Shown one piece after another: positions 11,194 to 23,356 of a DNA stretch of 64,000 bases; within the stretch, counting starts at the first letter, position 1; each line of letters opens with the position of its first letter. The DNA comes from Lenzites betulinus. Its lineage: Eukaryota; Basidiomycota; Agaricomycetes; Polyporales; Polyporaceae. A program made the translations under genes and the position numbers. Below the pieces are notes generated by a model that made no database searches, had not been told where the DNA came from, and saw nothing but the letters and a program-made list of their open reading frames with translations. The DNA lies in contig JABYQU010000080.1 of assembly GCA_022264855.1 (NCBI GenBank), positions 1-64,000 of the forward strand, written 5' to 3'.

Positions 11194-11201
11194 ATTATAT
11201 A
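11194..11201 (-). promoter_or_regulatory. TATA box of the 195-aa gene
   Basis: Minus-strand TATATAAT, about 107 bp upstream of ATG 11086. This spacing is common for fungal TATA promoters. Confidence 0.55.
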
Positions 11202-11203
11202 TC

Positions 11204-12593
11204 CCAAATCCATGTGCGCTTCGCTCAAGTCTTGCTATGTCTACGGCGAGTCATGAAGTACGCCTCGAGGCTCGAGTTCCTCCTGGTTCGGAGGTGTGCT
11301 GACTGATCAGTGCTGTCCAATGCTACCGATGCTTCTTTGTTTTGTGATTGTTGCAGAGATATAGAAGCTCTTAGGCTGTACAAATCCGCCTTCCGCACAT
11401 GCTGCCATGCAGCGTTGTACTCGGAAACCCAGGGACACCGCCTGCTGGGAATATCTTGTTTCTGTCTTCTCAGAATTTGGATATAATCTGACTCACCGAA
11501 CCGTAGTGACCACTATTACCTCCGCAAGAACGGCCATACCAGACTTTTGGGGGTCGCGTGGTCGCCTTGCCCTGACTATTCGCAGCCAGGCGTGCCATCC
11601 CAGTATCTAAGGCTGTGCACTGGCATCAGCGTGAGCAAGGGGGCGCCTAACCAACTGTCTCCAACTGTACATGGTAGCTAGCCGATAGCTAGTCGAGCCT
11701 CGAGGGCGCGCGTCCAAGGTCTGAACTCAACGTTAACGCTGATATACGCTGACCTTGCCCATATCGAGTTTGTCGCCAGATTCGAGCCTCGATATCGACT
11801 TGACTTGTTTATTTTTCATGATTCATGTGCTCGCAACAGGTACACATCAGGTATTCGATCAGCTTACAACGGTGTCTCGCTAAATTGAAGGTCTGCTTTA
11901 GCCACAGTTGAGAGGTAAATCGATAGCGACAGACTCTGTTACGGACGATTCGGGCATCAGACTACTCTATCTAGTATCTAGCCCTCCCCGTAGCGACACT
12001 GCGGTAAGCGTCGCTCTTGACGGAGCGCTACCTGGCGCGAAGTGGGACGACTGCCAGGGTCCCGCAATCCGGTGACCTGGGCTCGTGACGACTCGCAACA
12101 AAGTTCGGTACGAGAACATAAATCAACGCTCCAGTTCTGTTATCCATTGTACGCTGAATGCTCCATCCTCCACAATAGTCTCCACGGCAGCTCTCTCGAT
12201 GTCTCCGGCACACGATGCCGGTTCAGGCAGAGCTCCTACCGCCTCTCGAGCTCACACACGCACGCTGCTCGGGACGGTAGCCCTGTGCGATATCATTATC
12301 ATTCAACGTAACGTGCAACAAATGGGAACACTCACACAAGGAATCCCTCGCCGCTTCGCCTCTGCAAGAGCAGAGTTGTTCAAGGGTCCGGAGTTTGTCA
12401 CATGGGAATGACGACTCTCGGTGCATCGAAGAAACAACTCGGCAACTTGAGTGGAGTACCTCGGCGTCTCCACCGAAGTCCAGTATTATATGGTAAGTGA
12501 CAAGGGGCTAACCGCTGGTGGATCCTGACAGACACGAGTCTATACGACGGCGTCGGCTTGCGATGCCGCTGCTTTTGGCGCCCCACCTGAGAC
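11204..12593. other. Intergenic region, no feature recognised
   Basis: About 1.4 kb between two divergently oriented genes. All frames are short and lack motifs. No RNA gene seen by eye. Confidence 0.5.
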
Positions 12594-12601
12594 TATATAA
12601 A
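12594..12601 (+). promoter_or_regulatory. TATA box of the secreted-protein gene
   Basis: TATATAAA, about 119 bp upstream of ATG 12720. Confidence 0.65.
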
Positions 12602-12719
12602 AGCTCCAGCACTGCAAGCACATCATACCGCTCACCGAACTTGGCCCCCGACTCGCACCAGCAGAACATCGAACTTGAAGGTTGTCTGTCTCTGGCATCA
12701 TACAGTCCTAAAGAGTACA

Positions 12720-13265
12720 ATGAAGACCGCTTGTGTTATCCTCTCGCTCATGGGCGCGACTATTGCCCAAAGTGTCGCCATACTCTCCCCTCCCGCCGGT
12801 GCTACACTATCACCCGGCGATACATTCGTCGTCGACATTGACAAGGCGGTACGTCCCATACCCTCTCCTGACCTGCACACTCGCCTGATGAGGACATATT
12901 CTTAGGACTCCCTTTCGCCATCCCAAGACGTATCCGTCGCCATCGGACTTGCGGCCTGCGAGTCTCCGGAGTCCTGCGATGCCGTCGCGTCGGGCGGCTT
13001 ACTCGGCGACCCCCTCTTTACGGGAGATTACTCCCCTCAGCTGCGGCCGAACAGCACACATTTGTTCCAGAACTATACCGTGCAGATCCCGTCGACCTTG
13101 CCCAGTGGGCAGTTCGTGCTCGCGGTTGCCCATTTCTATTTGTTAGGGGTAAGCAAACTGTTCTCAGAGCCGCAAAGGTCATAACATTGATCTTTCATGG
13201 CCTTGCGATAGGCTGGTGCAACTCCTACAGTCGAAATGGTCAACTCTACGGTGACGATCGCGTGA
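12720..13265 (+). CDS. Small secreted beta-sandwich-like protein, 141 aa, 3 exons
   Basis: Exons 12720-12848, 12906-13148 and 13212-13265, with introns of 57 and 63 bp; all junctions are GT-AG and in phase. The protein starts with a signal peptide, MKTACVILSLMGATIAQS. A short Ig-like or Kre9/Knh1-like sequence follows: ILSPPAGATLSPGDTFVVD at the front, then SVAIGL, and at the end GQFVLAVAHFYLLG and a terminal VEMVNSTVTIA strand. Two cysteines (CESPESC) are close together and there are about three N-glycosylation sequons (NST, NYT, NST). Similar small secreted proteins are common in Agaricomycetes. The role is unknown; cell wall or extracellular is an inference from the signal peptide. A good TATA box precedes it. 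Confidence 0.75.
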
Positions 13266-13473
13266 AAGTTGCTCACATACCTCTGACATCGAGTCCTTGA
13301 CTTGCACGGGTCGGTTCACCCTAATTGCAGAAGAAACATGTGTATCATATAGTCCGACGTACAATACGCAACAAGAAATCGTCCGCAGTATAAACTGAGC
13401 ATCATTATCGTTGGAACAAGTTACCGCACTAGGTACTGAGGTCGAGTCGATATGCCTATACAGTTGACACCTC

Positions 13474-16400
13474 GTTACGATAACCACGCCATAAATACAC
13501 AAGTAGGTGCCAGTGAGCGTCCACCCAAACATCCATCCCATCCGACTCGTCTGTCAGTACTTGATACACATAACACACAAAACACCACCCTACACGCTCA
13601 GGTCCCCACTCGCATTGTACCGCACCGACACGCGATCCTCGCTCTCTTCGTAGCGGTGCTTCGCGTCTGAGTGCGCGGGCGCCTTGAGCTCGATGATGGA
13701 CGTGCTGTCCGTCTCTTCCACCGTGCGGCCTGGGCGCAGCTGGGTGTGGTTTCAGTGTCGCCGTTCGCGTGTAGTTCGAGAGAATGCAGGGGATGCCAGT
13801 GATAGGAAAGAAGATAGAGAAATATAGGAAAGGAAGAGGAGGCTGAGGAGGGAAAACGCACCTGCGGGTGCACCGCGGCCTTCGACGCGTGATTCACGAT
13901 GAGCGTCGCATTTCCACCACGCCCGAATAGGTGGCGGTCGTGCAAGACGCCAGGAGTGTTTTCGGCGTGCTGGCGTGAATTTAATCTACACCCCCATTGG
14001 CGCGTCAGCTGGTGTGAGAGGCAAGGGCAGCGTGATGGGAGGGCACTCACGCGGCGAGGAGGGTCGTGGCGTACACTACAATCACCGATATGTCTTGTGG
14101 TTGGCATCTGCTATCGTGGAACGACGTGGCAGAGAGACTCACTCTTTGTGCCTGGGATGGCAAAGCCGATGTAGATGAGGTCTGCAGGGCGGATGTACGC
14201 CTATCAATGTAGCGCGGGTTGCCTGTCAGCAGGATACGTGAATGGGAGGTCGGGGGGACGTACGAATAGCAACGAGAGCAGGTTGAGTATCCTGCGCGCC
14301 CTAGTCAATACCCTTGCATCAGGACACCGTAATGCGTGCTTACCCTGTCATGAGCCCTGTTCCTCCCTCGTCAACAAAAACTCCTCACAGGAGGCAGGCA
14401 GCACAGCTCACCGGTGTTAACAGAGTATAAGATCAACGTGTCGATCATGTTGTCCGTACTAATACCCCCGTCAATCTGCCACTCGCGCTCACCAGCAAAA
14501 ACGGCTTACTGCTTGATGCCTGTGCGACTGCGATGCAGCAGAATTATGAGCATAATCGTGAGCAGGGTGTCCACGGCGGTGGCCAACGTCGTTCCGGTCG
14601 ACACGAGCCAGATGTGGCTCCGGAACCCCTCAAAGGTGATAACGATCTCCCTGCAAGCGCATGAGTATTTCCCCGCGCCATGCGGTGGAGTTAGTGTGGG
14701 ACGTACGCTTCTGTCGAGGCCGCTATTGTGTGCGAAGCATTGAGTAACAATTATATGTTTAGGGGCACCGAGTGCTGACCTATGAAATACCCTGTAACGA
14801 GTGCATAGATCATTAGTCGCTGACTACACGGGCGGTCTATGGGCACGCACCCAGCTCTGCAATACACAACACCGCCTGAAGGGCCAGAGGAAGCGAGTCA
14901 GCGAATGCTTTCCCAGTTCAAGAATAGCCACGGACCGAAAACAACACCAATAGCTTCGAAACCCGGCCCCCGACGAGCCACACGCGTCGCGCGAAGAAAC
15001 TGGCCGAAATCTCAGCATCGACAGGATATGCAAACAGCGCCACCGACGCTACCCACCTCTGCGACGAAATCATGACGATGCCCTGCAATCCCGCGGAAAG
15101 TTGCAGCCGTCAGCAGGCCATTTCGCGCCAAAAAATGAGTGAGACTATTATAAGCAGCTCACCGATATGACTGGGAATAGCTACGGGAGGAAAAGCTACA
15201 ATTAGCGGCCCAGACGTGATGGACCACACCCCTACCATTGAGATGTGCACGTACATTTAGCGTCCTGTCAGCGCCATACGACGGGGATGATCAGCGACTC
15301 GTCGAACATTGCCGGAGCGGAGGCTGGACATACCAGTCGCCTATGTGAAGTGCGAGTGGCTTGAAGTAACTTGTCACTAAATGGTAGTAACTGACGTTTG
15401 CGTTAGCCAAAAGACGCGTCTCGGAACCAAACACCCTCAGGCTAGCCTACTCACCAGATGTGCATGCTAAGTACAGAGGTAACAGTATCCAGGACTCTGT
15501 CGCCGCGTCAGCCACGCCGGACGGCAGAGCGCCTGCAACGCCACTTACACGATGAACGCTACCTAGAAGACATGAGCAAAAGCCACGAGCGACATGAAAC
15601 CCGGAGCTTACAAGACTCTTCAGCGCGCGACCGTCATCCGGATATGTGCAGTAGTATCGGTGTGCCTGATGAAGGGTCACCCCGTACAATCTACGCAGCC
15701 GACCCGCCATGACCCCGTCAGCCGTCAGCGCATGCCCTTCCAGCTCGACCAGGGGCTCGCCCGCAATATGCACGCGTACTTACATCAGAGCTACATACGT
15801 GCCAAGCAATACAGCGCCGAATGTATTATCCAACGCCGGGACCTTCGGGAGCCCTCCCGCAAGCGAGTTCGGCGGCACCGTGACCCCGGTGGCGGTCGCG
15901 TTCGGCACGGCGGACATCCTGCGCTGGAGCTTGTGTTCTGGCGGATAGAAAGGAAGAAGAAATGTGCGGCGGCGGGACAGAAAATTCTGCGAGCTGAGAC
16001 ACGAAGATCCGCCGTGGTGCGTAGGTTAGCTGGTACATATACCGCACAGTTGGCGCAGGGTCACGCTCTGCTCCTATGCCCGGCCGTCCACATTTCCCGA
16101 AGATGTTATGAGAACGTCGTGAGCGTGGCTGCGTGTTCGACGTGCCATCGTAGTTAACACTCTCAGAAGTGAGATGCTAACAGAATGATTAGATTAAGTT
16201 CTGGAGGAACAGCAGGATATGCCAGTGGATGTGCCGAAGGAAGGTTTGAAGGTACGCTGCGCAATGTGGAAGGCCGCCCAGGCAGTGACGATGGGGCTTC
16301 CGACCAGCATCAAATCGCTGAGCCCTCTCTTCGCTGGCTGTAGTGCATCTAGCGGGGTCAACTCATGGCGAGCTTTCAAACCACCTCTGTAAGGCACTCA

Positions 16401-17060
16401 CACCATTTTCTGAGTTTCCCCAAGTCCTACGCGAGCAGGCTAAAGCTTGTTAGGCGGAAGCCAGGGCGCTAAGACCACGTCGACGAGTCGTAGTCCGAAA
16501 TAAACACAAGTGAAGATTCGACGAGGCCCAGCCTAAGCGCCCCTGAAACTGAAGTCGCCGAACGCGCGGATTCGATGTTTCGCGCCCCCTGGAGGGCCGT
16601 TCGGCTCGTCGAGCCCCTGGAGTCGAGCCAGCTGAGTCGCCCAGCCTTTTGAAAAAAAAAACACTCAGTATACATAACTTAAACAACGAACTCTGTTCGT
16701 CACACGACCCCACCGCAAGAGGAAACAACAACCCTATCTTGACACATACCGGTGCAAGGAACATGCGGTCGGCCGCGGACTGTATCCTAGCTTCTACGGG
16801 CCTCGTGGGACCCACCCATCTGTCCATGCATAGTTCAACAATAGTTATCATGATGTGAACCGAGCAACGTACCTCCGCTCCCATACACACTCCTCGAAGC
16901 CCCTTCCGTCAAAGATACGGGCAGTGCGCAACAGATTGAAGTTGTATAAATGGGACTAGTCTGAGAATGAACGTACGAATGCGCGTCAAGCTGTCATGCG
17001 AGAATGATCGCGAAAGGATAGACTCGCCAGCCAGTCCGGTTGCAAGCGTTCTGATCGCAC
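13474..17060. repeat. Inverted segmental duplication, copy A
   Basis: This segment is repeated in reverse orientation at about 29880-34023. It holds the whole DUF6534 gene, its 3' flank and about 1.1 kb of 5' flank. Matching anchors include the stop codons (13590 and 33906), the start codons (15917 and 31570) and the ACCGGTA-containing block (16741-16759 and 30171-30189). Similarity by eye is high in exons and lower in flanks. The B copy has about 500 bp of extra sequence with a HET relic. Confidence 0.8.
13590..15917 (-). CDS. DUF6534-type seven-helix membrane protein, copy A, about 360 aa, 20 exons
   Basis: Minus strand, ATG 15917 to stop 13590. The exon pattern was worked out on copy B and each exon examined here keeps GT-AG borders and phase. 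The first exon is 15784-15917 (134 nt) and very small exons follow (14, 10, 18, 26, 12 and 13 nt). The protein begins MSAVPNATATG and runs into a hydrophobic repeat structure with family landmarks: DNTFGAVLLGTYVAL (helix 1), YYHLVTSYF, SFFARRVWL, LHRSRTGI and ALNSRQ near the last helix. The family is a fungal membrane protein group of unknown function. The cytosolic tail is short and charged. No disabling change was found, so both copies are probably intact. Neighbours suggest no pathway. Confidence 0.75.
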
Positions 17061-17344
17061 CTCCCAATACCTTGCACTCGTTACATAACGACCGAAACGG
17101 ATGGGGACTCGCCCAGCGGTAGGATTAGCTTGAACTTTGTCTGTGGAACGGAAGGCTGATTTCCTCGACGCCTTTGAACAGAACCCGCCGCGTTCACTAC
17201 TCAGTACCCACCGAAAGACGCATCGCCGAGATGCTGACCCGCCTCTGTTGGAAGGGGAAGCAGGAAAGAACGCGACTAGACGAAGAAAACTAAAGCTTGG
17301 AGACTACGGATACAAGACTATCGGGTTCCAACACCAAAGATAGA
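15918..17344. other. Upstream flank of DUF6534 copy A, non-coding
   Basis: No gene. Most of it is duplicated upstream of copy B (about 29900-31569, inverted). It contains an A-tract of ten at about 16651 that is absent from the corresponding B sequence. Confidence 0.55.
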
Positions 17345-19955
17345 TCACACTTCTTGCTCGTACGCGTCCCACTCGCCGTACGCATCGTCCTTGTCGCTGC
17401 CCCCCTCCACATCCTCCTCGCCCTCTGCGTCCTCGTCCTCCGCGCCCCCCGCCAGGCCCCCGACGGCCTCCACAACAGCACCAGCCCCAGGCACCAGGCT
17501 TGCCGAGCGCGACTTCGCCGCGCGCGCCAGTCCGACACCGCCGCCGCCCGGCTCCTCGACGATGAGCAGGCCGTCCCCATCCTCCTTGTCGTCGAGCGTA
17601 TACAGCCCCTCGTCGTCCTTCCCGTCTTCGTCGTCGCCGTCGGGCGGCATCTGGAACGAGGGGCCCTCGTTCGTGAAGAGGTCCTTGAGCGCGTTGTAGT
17701 TGATCCGTTTGCTGTACTTTGGGTTTTTCTTGATGAGGTTGCGCACGGACTCCGCTGCGGTGCTCCCGTGCGGCGTCGACGCATCGCGCGGCTTGTTGTT
17801 TGTTTTCCGGCGCTGTATAGAATAGATGAGTTTGGAATGCGAATGATGGCCGTCATCGCGCTCGAACACCACGTCGAGGAGAGTTTGAAGAGGGTCGCCA
17901 CAACAGAAAAATAGCCACAAATAGGGCGCTAGCCAATGACAAATAGAAGAAAGCGGGCGTTGCGCCGGATACGAACCTTGCGCGGCTTTTTCTGCTTATC
18001 TTCGGTATCTTGCAGCTCCGCTTTCGCTGTACGATACCATTCAGCAACGGCGTGAATACAGTTCCACGACATGAAATTCCGCCAGTATCAGAGCAAAGGT
18101 GCTCACCTGCGAGTGCCTCCAGGTAGTCGCGGTTCATCTCGACCCACACCCGTTCCTTCACCTTGACCTCGTCGTCGGTGAGCAGGAACTGGTCCAGCTC
18201 GTCCTCGTCGAGCCCGAGCAGCTCGTCGTCGCCAGTGAACTGCTCGAGTCGCCGGTGCTCCGCCTCGTCGAGCGCGGAGTTGAGCAGCGTGCTCTGCGCG
18301 GTCGTCAGGAAGTCCGTCACTTCTTGCTCGACTACAGCAGTCACGGTCTCGTCAATCGGGGACGGCGGGCGTTCTGCTATCGAGGGTGCTTTCTCTTGGA
18401 GTGGAACTTGTTCGCCCGACGGACCCGGCACGGGTTGGGGAGGCGGATTGACTAGTGTTAGCTCCGGCTCGGGCTCCAGAAGAGCGGGGTCGATAGGAGG
18501 ATCTGCCGTCGGTGGAGGCATAGTGAATGCGATGTCGTCTCCGTCGTCTGGGAGGAACAGGGGGAGGGGCCCCGTCGTTCCGGCCAAGATCCCCTGGTGG
18601 AGAAGCGAAGGGCTTATGGGCTGTATGTGCGCCAACTCGGAGTCTTCGGGCGGAGGTGAGGGTAGTGCGTCGTCCTCTTCGCTCTCCTCGCCTCTCTTCC
18701 GTTTCTTCTTCCTGCCCTTCGTTTTTGTTTTACCTTTACCTTTACCTGCGCCCGTCTCTTCGGGGGGCACGCCGCCACTCTCGCGCAGAATCCGCTCCTT
18801 CTCCTCCCGCTCCTTGCCCTTCGTGTACGCCGGCGGGTCCATCTCATCCTCCAGCCAGACAGTGCGAAAGTCCGCGAGCGTGAGCGCGCCGCTCGGCGTC
18901 CTCCGGAACTCGTCGAGGCGCTTCTTCAGCGTCGTGTCCGCGATCTTCACCACCTGCACGATCTCCGCCACGCTCCGCCGAAAGTTGTTCATGCGCGCCG
19001 CGAGCAGGAGACACGCGCCGCAGATCCCCGCCGGGCGCCGGCCCTTCGTCATCCAGTCGCGGTCGAACCGCTGCACGAGCCGTATCGCGTCGATCGCGAC
19101 CTGGTGCGTCTCGTCCCCGAACTCGAGCAGCGCGGCGAAGCGCGAGATGTAGTGCGAGGGGTCGACCAGCGGCAGCCGCAGGTTGAGCGTCTGCACGAGC
19201 TGGAGGTAGGTGTGCCCGAGCTCGAAGACGTTCACCTGGTGAGAGTGAGCGCGTGGCCGGGCGGAGAGCGGGCGCGCCTACCTGGAGGAGGTCGGAGAAG
19301 TCGATGAGCATGTAGTTGCGGGTCTCCTTCTGCCTGCAGGCGACGTAGAGGCAGACCGCGACCACGTTCATGCTCTTCCGGCCCTTTGTGAATTTGTGCT
19401 CCACAGCGAGGGTGTACAGGCGCGTCGCGGCGAGGGAGACGACCTCGGAGAGCTTGAGGGCGTTCGCCACTTGCTGGATCTTCCTGCTCGCTGCGCGGGA
19501 GGTCAGGGGGCGTTCAGCGCACCGTCGAGAGATGCGCACCGTTCGCGATCGTCTGCTCTCTGCTCTCCGTGTTCCCCCTATTCCCGAACATCCCGCCCAT
19601 CCGCGCGCGCGCTAGCACACATTAGAACAAGCGAATGCGTCGATAGGGGCAAGGACGTACTTGCACCTTGGCCGACGAATGTCCCCTGCACCATCGCCGC
19701 CCCATTGCTCGTTTCGCCGAAGGTTACCTACGGAGGTGTCTCTTTCGGCTAGAAATAAAGGAGCTGCGGATGCTACGCACCTCATTGACGATGGTGTTCT
19801 CTTCGACGACCGTACCGCAGTTCACGCAGAAGCCGTTGCCCGCGGCGGCATCGTACTCGATAACCGTCCCGCCGCAATCCGTGCAGACCGTCTATGTCGC
19901 GGACATTGCCTCAGTTCACGCCATTCTGTGTGCAAATTGTGGGACTGCTCACCAT
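17345..19955 (-). CDS. BRF1: BRF1, TFIIB-related subunit of RNA polymerase III factor TFIIIB, 702 aa, 8 exons
   Basis: Exons on the minus strand: 19955-19953, 19891-19781, 19727-19661, 19611-19540, 19490-19282, 19235-18107, 18026-17977 and 17812-17345; all junctions GT-AG and in phase. A zinc ribbon comes first (TVCTDCGGTVIEY, then GFCVNCGTVVEENTIVNE), as in TFIIB. Two cyclin-like repeats follow (LKLSEVVSLAATRLYTLA; then GICGACLLLAARMNNFRRS and VVKIADTTLKKRL), then a long acidic and basic linker. The Brf1-specific TBP-binding homology is near the end (NYNALKDLF), with an acidic tail. Brf1 recruits Pol III to tRNA and 5S genes together with TBP and Bdp1 in the nucleus. The first coding exon is only the ATG, because a stop lies directly upstream of exon 2. 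Length is normal for the family. Confidence 0.92.
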
Positions 19956-20206
19956 ACAGCGCTCGCCAGCAGGAGCGTAGGAAGAGTTTCGAGTTGTTGC
20001 GATTTGCGCGCGAGAACTTGAAGCTGGAGTACATGCATCTTAGAGGTGCACGGGGGCTGCAAAATGCACGGCAGGGGTGTCTGGGGGTGTGGTCTCGAAA
20101 CGCTATTCCGCTCAAAACGGAAACCTTGCTTAGCTTGATTGTCGACGTCCACCACAGAAACGACCTCCCGTCTCTGAGGCATATTCCTCTCTTCGTTTCT
20201 CCTTAT
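19956..20206. promoter_or_regulatory. Divergent promoter region between BRF1 and the 986-aa gene
   Basis: Only 251 bp separate the two start codons, which point away from each other, so the regulatory DNA is probably shared. No clear TATA box is seen on either strand. This is an inference from spacing. Confidence 0.5.
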
Positions 20207-23200
20207 ATGCCTAGAAATCACAGCAAGGATTCTTATCAGGAAGGCCCCCGTACTCCCGCTCAGGCTCTGGCCGACAACCATGTCCAGCCCGACACCCAAC
20301 GGACCTCCCCGTTGTCGACCAAGTTCCAGCCGTTCTCGCGCGTACACCGCGAAGATCTCACCGCGCAGCTCGAAAAATCCTCGGATGATCTTACAACTGC
20401 TTTCTGCCGCTCTTGGGCGACGTCACACAACGTCAACCCCGCTTTCGTTGTTGACTGGGTCCAGCGAAGACGCGCGGGAGAGCCTAGGCGGACGTCTGGA
20501 CTTCAGCCGACGTCACAGGGTGTTTCTGACACAGGAGACCGGGGCTCTGTTCCCAGTCCCCAGACAGAGACAGACAATATCTCAGTCAAACGAGAGCGGG
20601 CTGCCTCTCCCGTTCTCTCCATACTCGAGCCCACGAAGAAGAAAGTCAAGGCCTCCCATCCCCCGGAAGTACGCACTCAACAACGTAGCACGCTCGGGGT
20701 GTCTATACATACGTCAAAGAAAGCTGTCCGGCACACTCGCGCTCACGACAAGAGCCCTCATCCAGCTTGTCCAGCATGTCTCCAGTCTGGTAGCTTTCCT
20801 ATGCACGCGATATTTGAATCTGTTCTTGCTGAGGGATCCGAAGCTACTGAATCTGCAGGCTCTTCTGGTCTTCAGCTTCATGGCTTAAATTCGACCACTC
20901 CGTCGTCCGTCCGTCCTAGCTTGAAGTCTGCTTTTCGCGCACCCTCTCCTTCTGAATACCCTGTTACGCACGCTCCTCGTCGTGTCCGCTTCTCTCAAGA
21001 ACTATATCTCGAAGCTTTGACTGCATATAATCAACGCCCTGCTGTACCTGATGCCACCACTGCTGATCTTGGGCAGAATATGATAGCGCTCGACAACGAG
21101 GAGGTCTCTAGCTCCATCTCCAACTCGGTCGGTTCCTCCAGGTTTCCACTCGCCACTGTTGTGTCTCCCTCGGCTGCAACCGCTCTACCTGGTCCTGGCT
21201 GTCTCGACCCTCTCCGTCGCTCTGCCGACTGTAGCCCGAATACCTCTCGTGTATCCGTTTCAACTCCTCGCACGCCCAGCCCGCCGCAATCCCGCAAGCC
21301 TCGCGATCATTCTTTCTTCTCACCTTCGTTCTTCTCGCCTGCTGGATCGCCTTTATCTTCAGGGGAAGACGAGGTCGAAGCGCTCCTCGCCTCGTCTCCC
21401 CCGACATCGCCTGCCCCGATCCCCTTCAGCGTCGCATCCCCCTCGCCGAAACGATCCGCACAGGCCTCACTTGTCAACGCTCTCGAACGATGTGCGTCAC
21501 AAGAGTTGTCACTTGTGGTAGGCGAGCCTCCCCCTCCAGCTTTAGTTCTCCCGCCCCCTGCGGACATCCCACCACGCGTGCGCACACCTCCCAACTCTGG
21601 GCCCGGCCCGGGGAGCAAGCCATGCACTCCTCAGCCGCAGAGGCCGCCCCGCCCGGCGACCCAAGCTCAAGCCTCGTCCGCGCCTGCGCCTGCTGACATC
21701 CCGCCCCGCGCGCGCACCCCGCCCCAGGGAAGCACGCCACGGAGCCGACAAAGCACACCGGAACCGGCGCGGCCCGCGAGGCCTAGTGTCGATGTTGAGC
21801 TGCTGACTTGTCCCGCCATTAGCGTCCCCGGAGGAGGGGTCGATGTATGCGCGATCTCTGGCTCGGGGGTGCATGCCGCACCCCCTGGGATAAGCAGTAA
21901 GCCGTCTACGTCTGAGCCCAGGCAGCCTGTGCAGACAGCTGCGACGCCTAGCTCTGCTCCTGTGAACGGCTTCCCAGAGGACCGCATCGGTGCTGTTGAC
22001 ATTCAGGCAAAGTCCGATGTGCAGGTGGCCGCGGGGAATGTGGATATGCCAGATGCTCACTTCGTCGTCAAGGTTGAGGATGGTGATTTTGAGTGTCCGG
22101 CCACTGGGCGTGTAGGCGAGGTCCTGGTGCTCGATGATGACGAGGAGGACGGTGAGCGTTTCTATAAGATCCGCATTGAATCTCAGACATGAACACGTTC
22201 TGATCGTCTCTCCTTCCAGAGCCCCTCGCTATAGTAGTGGCTCGGCGGAAGGCTGTATGCGTTGTGAAGAGCGAGCCCGTGGAAGCAAAGCTGCAGAGTA
22301 GCAAGCCAGCGACGAAACGTGCCACACAATCGTCAGCGGTCAAAACGAAGCGCCGAGTAGCTTCCACGACTGTGAAAACAGAAGAATGTGGTACTTCAAC
22401 CACAAGTGGCCCGGTCGCAGGTATGTTGCGCGCATGCTGGTGGCGGTATGAGCACTCAGTCCGTCTTTCGAATTTGACATAGCTCCGCCGAAGAAGAAAC
22501 GCCCGACGAGGGCGAAGGGTGCGAAGAAGACCAAGGTAGAGCCCGTTGAAGAAGGAACGATCAACTTAGCGCGAATGTCTACGACGACTGCGCCCTCAGC
22601 GACGCTTAAACCCAAGAAAGCTACCAAGAGAGCCGCACCAGCGGACAAAGATGCGCCCGCCTTGTCGGAGCTTGCGAGGAAGAGGCCCAGGAAGAGCAAG
22701 GTTCCAACCAAATCGCAGCCGGGACCCACGCGCCAAACCGCACCGGTGAGCAACGACGGAGCAAGTGCCGTCAGCCAGCCTGAAACCGCGGAGTCATCGT
22801 TCACTGCCATCCAAATGCGCATCTCTCTGCGCCGCACGCCCTCTCCCCCAACGCGCCGAGAAAGCTATAAAGGCAATAAGCATCCGCCGCGCACGGTCGC
22901 GTACGTGCAGGAGCACCTGCAGGCGCTAGGGACGGTCCACTGGGACGTGGCGGGGTTCGAGTGCATGGAGCTCAGCGCGCTGCCGTGGCTCGCTGGTATC
23001 GCTGAGCAGCCGCACTCCTCGAACGAGTCCTTTCGAGACGAGCCACGCAAGGCGTCGAACCCATCTGCATTCGCCAGAGGAGTGTACGATATAATATACG
23101 GTGAGCGCGGTGTTGCCCCGGTGCTCTTCTTTAACTGCCTAACTGACCGTCCAATGCAGCTCCGGACGTACCAGATCAGACTGCAGTGGACGAAGAGGAT

Positions 23201-23356
23201 GTGTGTATCAGGCTGTACGCTCATGGGCCTCTCCCGGCGTCCTTCCTGGACGCACTCGGCAGGTCAGTGTCTATCAGGCGGGACGAGGAATGTAGCGATC
23301 CCGCGGACACCTGCATGGCTGAGCGGCGTGAAACTGTGGGGATTGTGGAGGCGTAA
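20207..23356 (+). CDS. Putative nuclear protein, 986 aa, homeodomain-like N-terminus and SUMO-type motifs, 4 exons
   Basis: Exons 20207-22151, 22220-22420, 22483-23100 and 23160-23356; introns of 68, 62 and 59 bp, all GT-AG and in phase. The open frame runs further upstream to 19661, but that overlaps BRF1 exons on the other strand, so I use ATG 20207. Residues 40-90 resemble a degenerate homeodomain: the last part, FVVDWVQRRRA, fits recognition helix 3, but the canonical Asn is Arg. Residues 639-648 are VLVLDDDEED, a textbook SUMO-interacting motif shape. Consensus SUMO acceptor sites (VKRE, VKVE, VKSE, VKTE) are spread along the chain. The rest is low-complexity, Ser/Pro-rich, then Lys/Arg-rich (PPKKKRPTRAKGAKKTK, a probable nuclear localisation signal). 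The C-terminal 140 residues look folded (VAYVQEHLQALGTVHWD). No family name; function unknown. Confidence 0.7.

Noticed and set aside
17297..18455. Plus-strand open frames opposite BRF1
   Set aside because: Antisense shadows of the acidic and Ser-rich BRF1 linker.
19661..20206. N-terminal extension of the long plus-strand open frame that ends at 22192
   Set aside because: It overlaps the zinc-ribbon exons of BRF1 on the other strand and has no family motif; ATG 20207 is the better start.
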